From positions 1,404,184 to 1,468,183 of the forward strand of contig JAVJST010000005.1 of the NCBI GenBank assembly GCA_040219295.1: a DNA stretch of 64,000 bases, in the 5' to 3' direction. This stretch comes from JAVJST01 sp040219295. Lineage in GTDB: Bacteria; Pseudomonadota; Alphaproteobacteria; Rhodospirillales; Casp-alpha2. Positions 1 to 9,669 of this stretch are shown here, in pieces. Position 1 is the first letter of the stretch, and each line of letters opens with the position of its first letter. A model generated the notes under the pieces. The model did not search any database. It saw only the letters and a program-made list of their open reading frames with translations, and was not told the DNA's origin. The translations under genes were made by a program, and so were the position numbers.

Positions 1-1
1 G

Positions 2-1483
2 GCGATCGAACAGCTGAAGCGGGCGCTTGAACTGGCACCGGACCTGATCCCGGTCCACGACCACCTGGCGATGAACTACAAGGAGCTCGAGCTGCCCGTA
101 TCCGAGCTGAAGCACCTGGAGGTGCTGCTGAAGGCCGGCGTCGGCGATGCCGACTTCATGATCTACACGGGCCTCAAGTTCATGGCGCTGGGACGCATTG
201 CCGAGGCGGTCCGCACATTCGCGCGTGCCAATGAGATGATGCCGGGGACCGGCAAGGGGTTGTCCAAGCTCCTGTTCGCGCAGAACTTCGACGACGTGTT
301 GTCGGATGAGGAGTTCGAGCACTTCGCCCGGCTGAACGGCGCGAATGCGAAACCCGCCGATTTCACGCCGTTCGATTTTTCCAACGTGCAGCGGGGTGAC
401 GGCCCCCTCAGGGTCGGGTTCGTCTCGGCCGACTTTCGCGACCACCCTGTGACGATCTTCCTGATCGGCATCCTGAGGTCGCTGGATCCGGGGAAAATCG
501 CCATCCACCTCTATCACAACAACGACGTCGAGGACGACATGACGGCGGCGCTGAAGGAAGTCGCGCAGGTTTGGCGGCAGATCGACGAGCTCGACAGCGA
601 TGCCGCTGCCCGTCAGATTCACGATGACGGCGTTCATATCCTGGTCGATCTTTCCGGGCATACGGCGCTCATGCGCCACGACGTGTTTGTCCGCAAACCG
701 GCGCCGGTTCAGGTCACCTGGTTCGGCTGCGCGTGCACGACCGGCATTGGGGAGATCGACTACTTCCTCTCCAGCGATCACTGCATTCCGGAGGCCGACC
801 ACGAGTTCTTCGCCGAAACACCCTGGCGCATGCCCGGCCGGCACATGTGCTACACGCCTCCCAACGCAGATATCCGGATCGAGCCGCCGCCGATCCTGGA
901 GCGGGGCCACGTGAGCTTCGGATGCTGTGTCGACATGTCGCGATATTCCGATGCGACAGTCGCCTGCTGGTGCGCCATTCTCGAGCGCTTGCCGGACGCG
1001 ACCCTCACGTTGAAATCCAAGCTGCTGGGCATCGACGAGGTACAGGACTATCTGGCCGGCCGGTTCGCCGTGCACGGGGTCGGACGCGAGCGCCTGCGTT
1101 TCGACGGCCCGTCAAAACGCGACGCGTTCATCAAGTCCTACAACGCCGTCGACATCATGCTCGACCCGTTCCCGGGCAACGGGCTGACCACGACCTACGA
1201 GTGCCTGTGGATGGGAACGCCGGTACTGTCGTTGCGCGGCCGGCGCCTGATCAGCCGCGCCGGCCCGGGCGTGCTGACCGAGCTTGGCCTCGATGAACTG
1301 GTCGTCGATACGGTGGACGACTACGTCGACCGGGCGGTCGGTTTGGCGAACGACTTGCCCCGGCTGGAATGGTACAGTTCGTCCTTGAGGGAATTGTTGG
1401 TTTCATCGAGCCTGTGCGACGAGCAATCGTTCGCGCGGGACCTTGGGGATGTTTTCGAGGCGATGTGGGAGGCGCGGCGATGA
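2..1483 (+). CDS. TPR/GT41 (OGT/SPINDLY-type) glycosyltransferase, 5' end cut by window
   Basis: The frame is open from base 2, and the residues before the first ATG (position 71) read like a TPR helix (AIEQLKRALELAPD), so the gene starts upstream and 493 residues are visible. The C-terminal two thirds match the GT41 O-GlcNAc-transferase fold: the HPV motif near residue 150, DLSGHT, PAPVQVTWFG with a following TTG, and DPFPGNG-LTTTYE with WMGTPV near the end. Bacterial members transfer sugars to proteins such as flagellins and adhesins, or act in glycan synthesis. The stop overlaps the next gene (ATGA), so the two are translationally coupled. The acceptor substrate cannot be read from sequence. 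Confidence 0.85.
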   Translation, partial: AIEQLKRALELAPDLIPVHDHLAMNYKELELPVSELKHLEVLLKAGVGDADFMIYTGLKFMALGRIAEAVRTFARANEMMPGTGKGLSKLLFAQNFDDVLSDEEFEHFARLNGANAKPADFTPFDFSNVQRGDGPLRVGFVSADFRDHPVTIFLIGILRSLDPGKIAIHLYHNNDVEDDMTAALKEVAQVWRQIDELDSDAAARQIHDDGVHILVDLSGHTALMRHDVFVRKPAPVQVTWFGCACTTGIGEIDYFLSSDHCIPEADHEFFAETPWRMPGRHMCYTPPNADIRIEPPPILERGHVSFGCCVDMSRYSDATVACWCAILERLPDATLTLKSKLLGIDEVQDYLAGRFAVHGVGRERLRFDGPSKRDAFIKSYNAVDIMLDPFPGNGLTTTYECLWMGTPVLSLRGRRLISRAGPGVLTELGLDELVVDTVDDYVDRAVGLANDLPRLEWYSSSLRELLVSSSLCDEQSFARDLGDVFEAMWEARR

Positions 1484-2622
1484 CCAGGACCTACCCGTTG
1501 TTCAAGGTTCACGTCGATCAGAACGCTGCGCTGTCGGGTATCCAGCAGGTGTTCGAATCGGGCTTCGTCAACGAGGGCGAGCAGGTCACCGCGTTTGCCA
1601 ACAGATTGAAGGAGATTCTCGGGGTCGAACAACTCGTCGCCGTCAACAGCTGCACCAGCGCGCTCACGATGGCGTTGCATCTGACCGGTGCGGGGTCCGG
1701 CGATGAAGTTCTGACCACGCCGATGACGTGCGTCGCGACAAACATTCCCGTCCTTCATACAGGGGCAAAGATCGTCTGGGCCGATATCGATCCGGCCTCG
1801 GGGAATATCTCGGTCGCCGATGTGAAGGCGAAGATCTCGTCCCGGACCAAGGCGGTGATGTGTGTCGACTGGGCCGGGACGCCGGTCGAACTCGGCGAGT
1901 TGTGGGCGGTGTGCCGGGATGCCGGCGTTCCCTTGATCCAGGATGCGGCGCATGCGTTCGCCGCCGAGTACAAGGACAAGAGTGTGGCGCACTATGCCGA
2001 CTTCACCTGTTTCAGTTTCCAGGCGATCAAGCACATCACCTGCGGCGACGGCGGCGCGATCGTCGCCAGCGACCCGCACCGTTTCGGTCTCGCGAAAAAG
2101 CTCAAGTGGTTCGGCTATGACCGGGACGCGACAAAGGACGAGAAGGGCAACTGGAAAGGACAGAAGTGGGATGCGGATATCCGCCTGAACGAGGCCGGCT
2201 ACAAGTTCAACATGAACAACGTTTCCGCCGCGATCGGGCTGTCCCAGCTGCCGCACGTGGAGAAGATCATCGGCGGTCACCGTCGAAACGCGGCGCAACT
2301 GGACGAGGCGTTTGCGGGTCATCCGAAGATCCAGCCGCTCACGCGGCCAAAGGACTCGCTCTCCAGTTTCTGGGTCTACACGGTCCTGCTGGCCGAGGGC
2401 ATGGATCGCGATGGCGTTCTCAAGACGCTGAATGATCAGCGGATCATGGCGGGACTGGTGCATCTGCCGAACGATATCTACACGTGCTTCAGTCCGTATC
2501 AGGCCGATCTGCCCGGCGTGCGCGAGTTCGAAAGACGACAGATGTCGCTGCCATGCGGCTGGTGGCTGGATGAAGACGACATGCGCCATGTCGCCGATGC
2601 GATGATCGCGGCATGCGCCTGA
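1480..2622 (+). CDS. DegT/DnrJ/EryC1/StrS family sugar aminotransferase
   Basis: This 380-residue PLP enzyme of the nucleotide-sugar aminotransferase family transfers an amino group to keto-sugars such as UDP- or dTDP-4-keto-6-deoxy sugars. The likely Schiff-base lysine is K184 in FQAIKHITCGDGG; DAAHAF, near residue 155, is the usual PLP-contact segment. I chose the ATG at 1480 because it overlaps the stop of the upstream glycosyltransferase (ATGA) and gives the normal family length; an in-frame start at 1369 would lie well inside that gene. With the glycosyltransferase before it and the GNAT acetyltransferase after it, it probably makes an N-acylamino sugar. Confidence 0.85.
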   Translation: MTRTYPLFKVHVDQNAALSGIQQVFESGFVNEGEQVTAFANRLKEILGVEQLVAVNSCTSALTMALHLTGAGSGDEVLTTPMTCVATNIPVLHTGAKIVWADIDPASGNISVADVKAKISSRTKAVMCVDWAGTPVELGELWAVCRDAGVPLIQDAAHAFAAEYKDKSVAHYADFTCFSFQAIKHITCGDGGAIVASDPHRFGLAKKLKWFGYDRDATKDEKGNWKGQKWDADIRLNEAGYKFNMNNVSAAIGLSQLPHVEKIIGGHRRNAAQLDEAFAGHPKIQPLTRPKDSLSSFWVYTVLLAEGMDRDGVLKTLNDQRIMAGLVHLPNDIYTCFSPYQADLPGVREFERRQMSLPCGWWLDEDDMRHVADAMIAACA

Positions 2623-2655
2623 ACGGTGCCGGACAACTGCAGGGAGAAGAATGCC

Positions 2656-3183
2656 TTGGCTGACCCGCTGGAAGACGACGCGATCCGCCTGCGCCTGATG
2701 GAGCGCCGAGACATCGATGCCGCGCGGCGCCTGCACAACGAGTTCTCTGTTCTCTTGAACCTTACGGACATCCGTCAGGTTACCGAGCCCGAGCAGGAAG
2801 CCTGGTTCGACCGGCTTCTGGCCGACCGCTCGAAGCAGCGATACGTCGTTACCGAGATTGGCGCCGACCGGATCATAGGCACCGTCCGCGTCGATCAGAT
2901 CGATCTGGCGAACCGCAACGCGATGATCGGCACCGACATTGATGCCGCATACAGGGGCAAGGGCTATGGCCGGCGTTCGTTTCGCCTGATCGCGGATTAT
3001 CTGTTCCGCCAGATGGGCCTGCATCGAATCTGGCTCGTGACGCTGAGCACGAATGACGTGGCGCTTTCGATGTATCGCACGCTCGGCATGAAAGAGGAGG
3101 GCGTCTGGCGTGACGCCATCTGGCGCGACGGCGGCTACGTCGACTTGATCCAGTTCGGCATTCTGCGGGACGAGTGGGGCTGA
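2656..3183 (+). CDS. GNAT family N-acetyltransferase (RimJ/RimL or PseH-like)
   Basis: A GNAT fold protein of about 175 residues. The acetyl-CoA binding motif A is AYRGKGYGRR, near residue 100, and the later NDVALSMYRTLGM segment is the usual motif B region. I prefer the TTG start at 2656, preceded by AGGGAG nine bases upstream. A GTG at 2626 would add ten residues but has no ribosome site. Placed just after a sugar aminotransferase, it may acetylate the new amino group of a nucleotide sugar, as PseH-type enzymes do. A role as a ribosomal-protein or general acetyltransferase cannot be excluded. Confidence 0.75.
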   Translation: MADPLEDDAIRLRLMERRDIDAARRLHNEFSVLLNLTDIRQVTEPEQEAWFDRLLADRSKQRYVVTEIGADRIIGTVRVDQIDLANRNAMIGTDIDAAYRGKGYGRRSFRLIADYLFRQMGLHRIWLVTLSTNDVALSMYRTLGMKEEGVWRDAIWRDGGYVDLIQFGILRDEWG

Positions 3184-3235
3184 TTCCATCCCCTCGGCCG
3201 GTCGCTTCTGCGTGATTTTCACTCGGCCCGCCGCC

Positions 3236-3252
3236 AGCCCGCTTGCCGGGCT
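3236..3252. repeat. Short GC-rich hairpin between GNAT gene and xseB
   Basis: AGCCCG and CGGGCT flank a 5-base loop. No T tract follows on either strand, so it is at best a weak terminator or an mRNA-stabilising stem at the end of the glycosylation genes. Confidence 0.35.
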
Positions 3253-3299
3253 CCGGCGCGGTCCGTATTCTGCGGTCATCATCTGCCGGAGCATGCGAC

Positions 3300-3569
3300 G
3301 TGGCCCAGGACAAGAACAAGTCAGACGACAAGATTCCCGCCGACATCAAGAAAATGAGCTTCGAGGAGGCCCTCGACGAGCTCGAGGATATCGTGCGCGG
3401 TCTCGAGGACGGCTCGGACGCGCTCGACGAATCGATCGCCGCCTATGAGCGCGGCGCCGCGTTGCGCCGGCACTGCGAGCAGAAGCTGCAGGAGGCGCGC
3501 ACCCGCGTCGACAAGATCGTGGTCGGCCGCGACGGCGAGGCGACGACCGTGCCCCATGACGAAGACTGA
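3300..3569 (+). CDS. xseB: Exodeoxyribonuclease VII small subunit
   Basis: This 89-residue protein matches XseB, with the core SFEEALDELEDIVRGLEDG and the amphipathic ESIAAYERGAALRRHCEQKL helix. Exonuclease VII is a cytoplasmic single-strand DNA exonuclease; many small subunits wrap around one XseA. The GTG start at 3300 gives the family length, and CCGGAG lies about nine bases upstream. xseA is not in the window. The gene leads the xseB-ispA-dxs-tlyA run often found in Alphaproteobacteria, and its stop is directly followed by the ispA region. Confidence 0.93.
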   Translation: MAQDKNKSDDKIPADIKKMSFEEALDELEDIVRGLEDGSDALDESIAAYERGAALRRHCEQKLQEARTRVDKIVVGRDGEATTVPHDED

Positions 3570-3599
3570 TTGTCCCAAGACATTCGGAACCCCCCGCCG

Positions 3600-4487
3600 G
3601 TGACAGATCTCGATACCGCACTGAAGGCCGCCGCCGACCAGGTTACGGAGACGCTCGACGCGCTTCTCGAACTGCACGGTGACCCCGAGAGCCGGCTGAC
3701 GGAAGCCATGCGTTACGCGGCGCTGGGCAGCGGCAAACGAGTGCGGCCGCTCCTGCTGATGCAGTCGGCCGAACTGTTCAGCGTGCCGCCAAAGCGATCC
3801 GTGCGCGCGGCCGCGGCGCTCGAGATGGTGCACTGCTATTCACTGGTGCATGACGATCTGCCGGCGATGGACGATGACGACGTGCGCCGCGGTCAGCCGA
3901 CCTGTCACGTGGCGTTCGACGAGGCGACGGCGATCCTGGCGGGCGATGCCCTGCTGACCAAGGCGTTCGAGGTGCTGGCCGATCCAGCCACCCATGATGA
4001 CCCGCGTGTCCGCATCGAATTGGTCGGCGCGTTGGCCAAAGCCGCGGGTGACGGCGGCATGGTCGGCGGGCAGATGCTCGACCTCATGGCCGAGGATATG
4101 GACCTGGACGTCGCCGAGATCACGCGGTTGCAGCAGATGAAGACGGGCCGACTGATCAACGTCGCCTGCGACATGGGCGCCATTCTGGGCCATGCCAGCC
4201 GGCAGGCTCGGGTTGCGCTGCACGCCTATGCCCACGACCTCGGGCTGGCGTTCCAGATCGCCGACGATCTGCTCGATGCCGAGGGCGACGCGGCGGAGGT
4301 CGGCAAGAGCACCGGCAAGGACGCCGACGCCGGCAAGGCCACGTTCGTTTCGCTTCTGGGCCCCGACAAGGCCCGCGAGCAGGCCCGCATGCTGGCCGGG
4401 CAGGCGTCGCAACACCTTGAAATATTCGGGGAAAAAGGCGACCTTCTGTCTCAACTGGCGCGCTTCGTCGTCGAACGCCGCCATTGA
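3600..4487 (+). CDS. ispA: (2E,6E)-farnesyl diphosphate synthase (polyprenyl synthetase)
   Basis: A trans-prenyltransferase of about 295 residues that condenses IPP with DMAPP and GPP to give FPP for quinones, hopanoids and undecaprenyl phosphate. The first aspartate-rich motif is HDDLPAMDDDD, with substrate-binding RRG just after it; the second is ADDLLD. GSGKRVRP is the IPP-binding lysine/arginine region. The start is uncertain. A GTG at 3600 gives the usual N-terminus, while a TTG at 3570 directly abuts the xseB stop and would add ten residues. It sits between xseB and dxs on the same strand. Confidence 0.92.
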   Translation: MTDLDTALKAAADQVTETLDALLELHGDPESRLTEAMRYAALGSGKRVRPLLLMQSAELFSVPPKRSVRAAAALEMVHCYSLVHDDLPAMDDDDVRRGQPTCHVAFDEATAILAGDALLTKAFEVLADPATHDDPRVRIELVGALAKAAGDGGMVGGQMLDLMAEDMDLDVAEITRLQQMKTGRLINVACDMGAILGHASRQARVALHAYAHDLGLAFQIADDLLDAEGDAAEVGKSTGKDADAGKATFVSLLGPDKAREQARMLAGQASQHLEIFGEKGDLLSQLARFVVERRH

Positions 4488-4556
4488 CCGGTCTTGGTGC
4501 CGACAGGGTGCAGAACCGGGCAAGCAGCGCCGCATCGATGCGGTGAGGAGAGTTCA

Positions 4557-6482
4557 TTGACCGACGCACATGCAACGCCGTTGCTGGATACCGTCAGGGA
4601 TCCGGCGGACATCCGGGGTTTTTCGCCCGACCAGCTCAAGCAACTGGCGGCCGAACTGCGCGACGACACCGTTGCCTCGGTCAGCGTCACCGGCGGTCAC
4701 CTTGGCGCCAGTCTCGGCGTCGTCGAATTGACGGTCGCCATTCATCACGTTTTCAACACGCCGCACGATCGCCTGATCTGGGACGTCGGCCACCAGTGTT
4801 ACCCGCACAAGATCCTCACCGGGCGTCGCGACAAGATGCTGACCCTTCGCCAGGGCGGCGGGCTGTCGGGATTCACCAAACGCACCGAGAGCGAGTACGA
4901 CCCGTTCGGCGCGGCGCACAGCTCAACGTCGATCTCCGCCGGGCTCGGCATGTCGGTCGCAAGCAAGCTGGCCGGCGAGCAGCGCAACGTGATCGCCGTG
5001 ATCGGCGACGGCGCGATGACCGCGGGCATGGCCTACGAGGCGATGAACAACGCCGGCGCCATGGATGCCCGCCTGATCGTCATTCTCAACGACAACGACA
5101 TGTCGATCGCGCCGCCGGTCGGCGCGATGAGCGCGTACCTCTCGCGGCTGATCTCGTCGAAGTCCTACCGCTCGGTGCGCCATTTCGCCGCCGAACTGGC
5201 CAAGAAATTTCCGCGCCAGATCGAGGAAACCGCTCGCCGCGCCGAGGAGTACGCCCGCGGCATCGTCACCGGCGGCACGATGTTCGAAGAATTGGGTTTC
5301 TTCTATGTCGGCCCGATCGACGGCCACAATATCGAGCACTTGTTGCCGATCCTGAAGAACCTGCGCGACGACCGCGAGCCGGGTCCAGTGCTGTTGCATG
5401 TCGTGACGCAGAAGGGCCACGGCTACGCGCCCGCCGAGTCCTCGCCCGACAAGTACCACGGCGTCTCGAAGTTCGATGTGGTCACTGGCAAGCAGTTCAA
5501 GCCCAAGGCCAACGCACCGTCCTATACCTCCGTGTTCGCGCGGGCGCTGATCGCTGAAGCGGCTGACGACGACAAGATCTGCGCCATCACCGCCGCGATG
5601 CCGGGTGGTACGGGCGTCGACAAGTTCGCGGAAACCTATCCGGAACGCAGTTTTGACGTCGGCATCGCCGAACAGCACGCGGTGACCTTCGCGGCGGGCA
5701 TGGCGACCGAGGGCTACAAGCCGTTCTGCGCGATTTACTCGACGTTCCTGCAACGGGCCTACGACCAGGTGGTGCACGACGTGGCGATCCAGGAGCTACC
5801 AGTGCGCTTCGTTCTCGACCGCGCCGGTTACGTCGGCGCCGACGGCTCGACCCACTGCGGCGCGTTCGATCTGGCGTACCTGATGACGCTGCCCGGGTTC
5901 ATCGTCATGGCGCCGTCGGACGAGGCCGAACTCATGCACATGGTCGCGACCGCTGCCAAGATCGGCGACCGGCCGAGCGCCATCCGCTATCCGCGCGGCG
6001 AGGGCGTCGGCGTCGAGTTGCCGCCGAAGGGCGAGCCGCTCGAGATCGGCAAGGGCCGCATCGTGCGCGAAGGCTCGTCGGTGGCAATCCTCAGCCTCGG
6101 CAACCGGCTGGCGGACTCGCTCAGGGCCGCCGAGGACCTGGCGTCGCGCGGGCTCTCGACAACGGTCGCCGACGCGCGGTTCGCCAAGCCGCTGGATCAC
6201 GACCTGATCCGTGACCTCGCGGCGCGCCACGAGGTGCTGATCACCATCGAGGAGGCCTCGATCGGCGGCTTCGGCGCGCATGTCCTGACGTTCCTCGGCG
6301 AAGCGGGGCTGCTCGACAGCGGGCTCAAGGTTCGCACCATGACCATGCCCGACCGTTTCATCGAACAGGACAAGCCGGACCGCCAGATCGCCGAGGCCGG
6401 TCTGGACGCCGATTCCATCGTCGCCAAGGTGCTGACGGCATTGGGCCGCGCCGAAGAAATCGCCGAGCCGATCCGCGCCTGA
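4557..6482 (+). CDS. dxs: 1-deoxy-D-xylulose-5-phosphate synthase
   Basis: DXS joins pyruvate and glyceraldehyde 3-phosphate with thiamine diphosphate in the first step of the MEP isoprenoid pathway. The 641-residue length is normal. DVGHQCYPHKILTGR and GDGAMTAGMAYEAMNN (the ThDP/magnesium motif) are in the first domain, and DVGIAEQHAVTFAAG in the pyrimidine-binding domain carries the conserved glutamate. The TTG start at 4557 is chosen for its GAGGAGA ribosome site seven bases upstream; a reading from 4494 would start inside a weak context. The gene follows ispA by about 70 bases, giving a compact isoprenoid operon. Confidence 0.95.
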   Translation: MTDAHATPLLDTVRDPADIRGFSPDQLKQLAAELRDDTVASVSVTGGHLGASLGVVELTVAIHHVFNTPHDRLIWDVGHQCYPHKILTGRRDKMLTLRQGGGLSGFTKRTESEYDPFGAAHSSTSISAGLGMSVASKLAGEQRNVIAVIGDGAMTAGMAYEAMNNAGAMDARLIVILNDNDMSIAPPVGAMSAYLSRLISSKSYRSVRHFAAELAKKFPRQIEETARRAEEYARGIVTGGTMFEELGFFYVGPIDGHNIEHLLPILKNLRDDREPGPVLLHVVTQKGHGYAPAESSPDKYHGVSKFDVVTGKQFKPKANAPSYTSVFARALIAEAADDDKICAITAAMPGGTGVDKFAETYPERSFDVGIAEQHAVTFAAGMATEGYKPFCAIYSTFLQRAYDQVVHDVAIQELPVRFVLDRAGYVGADGSTHCGAFDLAYLMTLPGFIVMAPSDEAELMHMVATAAKIGDRPSAIRYPRGEGVGVELPPKGEPLEIGKGRIVREGSSVAILSLGNRLADSLRAAEDLASRGLSTTVADARFAKPLDHDLIRDLAARHEVLITIEEASIGGFGAHVLTFLGEAGLLDSGLKVRTMTMPDRFIEQDKPDRQIAEAGLDADSIVAKVLTALGRAEEIAEPIRA

Positions 6483-6496
6483 CGGGTCGCGCGGCT

Positions 6497-7248
<752 letters not shown>

Positions 7249-7252
<4 letters not shown>

Positions 7253-7572
7253 GTTTCGACCGGCAGGCCGGCCCGTGCCCAGGCCTGGATGCCGCCCTCG
7301 AGGTTGGCGGCCTGATCGACGAAGCCCTGCAGCAGCAATTGTCGTGCGACATGATCGGAACGCATGCCGGACGCGCAGCTGAACACCAGCTTCTTGCCCG
7401 CGTGCGGCGGGATTTGAGACGGATCGAACCGCGACAAGGCTAGGTGCACGGCGCCCGGAATCCGGGCCGCGGCGACTTCGTCGTCCTCGCGAACGTCGAC
7501 GACCACGGCCTCGCCCGCATCCATCCAGGCTTTTACGGTTTCCGCGTCGATTTGATCCGGTTCGCTGCTCAT
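7249..7572 (-). CDS. Single-domain rhodanese-like sulfurtransferase
   Basis: A 107-residue rhodanese domain. The active-site loop CASGMR places the persulfide cysteine at residue 66 and the loop arginine at 71; VVVDVRE and the GA-H pair typical of the fold lie upstream. It has no signal peptide, so it acts in the cytoplasm, moving sulfane sulfur or detoxifying thiols. It lies downstream of aroC on the minus strand with a 9-base gap and may be co-transcribed. Its partner is unknown. The window also has a TusA-like carrier at 49299, but no sequence feature links the two. Confidence 0.9.
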
Positions 7573-7581
7573 GTCCTTACC

Positions 7582-8667
7582 TTACCCGCATTGTCCGCGA
7601 TGGCGCAGCAGGTGATCCGCTAGCACGCAGGCCATCATGGCTTCGCCGACCGGCACGGCACGGATGCCGACGCAAGGATCGTGGCGACCCTTGGTCACGA
7701 CGTCGATCTCGGCGCCGTTCCTGTCGACGCTCTTGCGCGGCGTCAGGATCGAGCTTGTCGGCTTGACCGCAAAGCGCACGACAATGTCCTGGCCGCTGGA
7801 GATGCCGCCGAGGATGCCGCCAGCGTGATTGGATAGAAACGTCACGCCGCCATTGCCGTCCGACCGCATCTCGTCGGCGTTCTCCTCGCCGGTGAGCCGG
7901 GCAGCGGCCATGCCGGCGCCGATCTCAACGCCCTTGACCGCGTTGATGCTCATCATCGCGGCGGCGAGGTCGCCATCGAGCTTGCCGTAGATCGGCGCGC
8001 CCAGCCCGGCAGGAATGCCGCCAGCATGGACCTCGATGACCGCGCCGATCGACGATCCCGACTTGCGGATGCCGTCGAGGTAGCTTTCCCACGTCGGCAC
8101 GATATCGGCGTCCGGCGCAAAGAACGGATTGTCGCCGATGATGTCCCAGTCCCAGTTGTCGCGGACGATCTCGTGCTCGCCGATGCGCACCAGCGCTGCG
8201 CGAATCCAGGCCGCGTCACCGGCCAGGCTGGAGACGATGCGTTTTGCGATGGCGCCGGCGGCGACACGCGCCGCGGTTTCCCGTGCCGACGAGCGGCCGC
8301 CGCCGCGGTGGTCGCGCATGCCGTATTTCGCCATGTAGGTGAAGTCGGCGTGGCCGGGGCGGAACTGGTCTTTGATGGCGTCGTAGTCCTTGGAGCGCTG
8401 ATCCTCGTTGCGGATCAGCAACGCGATCGGCGTTCCGGTGGTGACGCCGTCGAGGGTGCCCGAGAGGATCTCGACGGTGTCGCTTTCCTTGCGCTGGGTC
8501 GTGAACCGCGACTGACCGGGGCGCCTGCGGTCGAGGTCGTGCTGAATGTCTGCGGCGCTCAGCGCCAGGCCCGGCGGCGTGCCGTCGACAATACAGCCGA
8601 TGGCGGGGCCGTGGCTTTCACCGAACGTGGTGACCCGGAACAGATGTCCGAAAGTATTGTGGCTCAT
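7582..8667 (-). CDS. aroC: Chorismate synthase
   Basis: This 361-residue protein converts EPSP to chorismate with reduced FMN, the last common step of aromatic amino acid synthesis. Family signatures are all present: FGESHGPAIG at the N-terminus, RRPGQSRFTTQR, and RDHRGGGRSSARETAARVA. It is on the minus strand after fabI with a 19-base gap, so fabI-aroC-rhodanese look like one transcription unit. Confidence 0.96.
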   Translation of the reverse strand: MSHNTFGHLFRVTTFGESHGPAIGCIVDGTPPGLALSAADIQHDLDRRRPGQSRFTTQRKESDTVEILSGTLDGVTTGTPIALLIRNEDQRSKDYDAIKDQFRPGHADFTYMAKYGMRDHRGGGRSSARETAARVAAGAIAKRIVSSLAGDAAWIRAALVRIGEHEIVRDNWDWDIIGDNPFFAPDADIVPTWESYLDGIRKSGSSIGAVIEVHAGGIPAGLGAPIYGKLDGDLAAAMMSINAVKGVEIGAGMAAARLTGEENADEMRSDGNGGVTFLSNHAGGILGGISSGQDIVVRFAVKPTSSILTPRKSVDRNGAEIDVVTKGRHDPCVGIRAVPVGEAMMACVLADHLLRHRGQCG

Positions 8668-8686
8668 GGTTCTGTGCCGCGGCCGG

Positions 8687-9499
8687 TCAGACGACGGATA
8701 TATCGGGCGCGTCGACGGCCTTCATGCCAACAATGTTGTATCCGCAGTCGACGTGGTGGGTCTCGCCGGTCACGCCGCTGGCGAGATCGGAAAGCAGGTA
8801 GAGCCCGGCGCCGCCGACGTCGTCGGCGGTGACGTTGCGCCGCAACGGCGAGTTGTACTCGTTCCATTTCAGGATGTAACGGAAATCGCCGATGCCTGAT
8901 GCCGCCAGCGTCTTCATCGGCCCCGCAGACAGTGAGTTGACGCGGATGTCATCCTTGCCGAGGTCCTCGGCAAGGTAGCGCACGCTGGCTTCCAGCGCCG
9001 CCTTGGCCACGCCCATGACGTTGTAGTGCGGCATCACGCGTTCGGCGCCGAAGTAGGTCAGCGTCAGCAAGCTGCCGCCGGCATTCATGATCGGCGCGGC
9101 GCGCTGGCATACGGCGGTGAACGAGAAGCACGAGATGTTCATGGTCGCCGCGAAGTTTTCCGGCGAGGTGTCGATGTAGCGGCCCTTGAGTTCGTCCTTG
9201 TCGGAGTACGCGATGGCGTGAACGACGAAATCGAGCGAACCCCAGGCGTCCTTGATCTTGGCGAACACGGCGTCGACGCTCGCCATGTCGGTAACGTCGC
9301 AAGGTAGCACCAACTCGGAACCGATGCCTGCGGCCAGCGGCTGCACCCGCTTCATCAGGGCCTCACCCTGGTAGGTGAACGCAAGCTCGGCGCCGTGGTC
9401 GTTCGCCGCCTTGGCGATGGCCCAGGCGATGGAGCGATCATTGGCGACGCCCATGATCAGACCCTTCTTCCCGGCCATGAGAGGGGCAGCGTCGCTCAT
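8687..9499 (-). CDS. fabI: Enoyl-[acyl-carrier-protein] reductase (NADH)
   Basis: FabI reduces trans-2-enoyl-ACP in each elongation round of type II fatty acid synthesis. The 270-residue protein has the FabI-type cofactor segment GVANDRSIAWAIA and the catalytic Tyr-x6-Lys pair in YNVMGVAK, which differs from the usual SDR YxxxK. I set the start at the ATG at 9499, preceded by AAAGGAAAT at good spacing; a further ATG at 9517 would add six residues. This is the usual target of triclosan-type inhibitors. It heads the minus-strand fabI-aroC-rhodanese unit. Confidence 0.95.
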   Translation of the reverse strand: MSDAAPLMAGKKGLIMGVANDRSIAWAIAKAANDHGAELAFTYQGEALMKRVQPLAAGIGSELVLPCDVTDMASVDAVFAKIKDAWGSLDFVVHAIAYSDKDELKGRYIDTSPENFAATMNISCFSFTAVCQRAAPIMNAGGSLLTLTYFGAERVMPHYNVMGVAKAALEASVRYLAEDLGKDDIRVNSLSAGPMKTLAASGIGDFRYILKWNEYNSPLRRNVTADDVGGAGLYLLSDLASGVTGETHHVDCGYNIVGMKAVDAPDISVV

Positions 9500-9594
9500 T
9501 CCTGTATTTCCTTTCAAAGAACCGGATCGCTCAGACCATGGCGGGGCGATCCCACCCTGAAACCCATACTGACCGGCGCACAGCGTTGTACAAG

Positions 9595-9623
9595 GCCATA
9601 GCCGATGTCGATTGCAAGGTCAA
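9595..9623 (-). promoter_or_regulatory. fabI: Candidate sigma-70 promoter for fabI
   Basis: On the minus strand, TTGACC (9618-9623) and TATGGC (9595-9600) are 17 bases apart, about 95 bases before the fabI start. The -35 is good and the -10 weak, so this is only a candidate. Confidence 0.35.
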
Positions 9624-9669
9624 ATCAAGACCCGGCGCGACGGCTGTAACATCCTGAAATATACGGCGC

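Noticed and set aside
1321..3294. A 657-aa minus-strand reading frame over the aminotransferase and acetyltransferase genes
   Set aside because: It lies antisense to two good genes, has Arg/His-rich codon noise and no recognisable domain.
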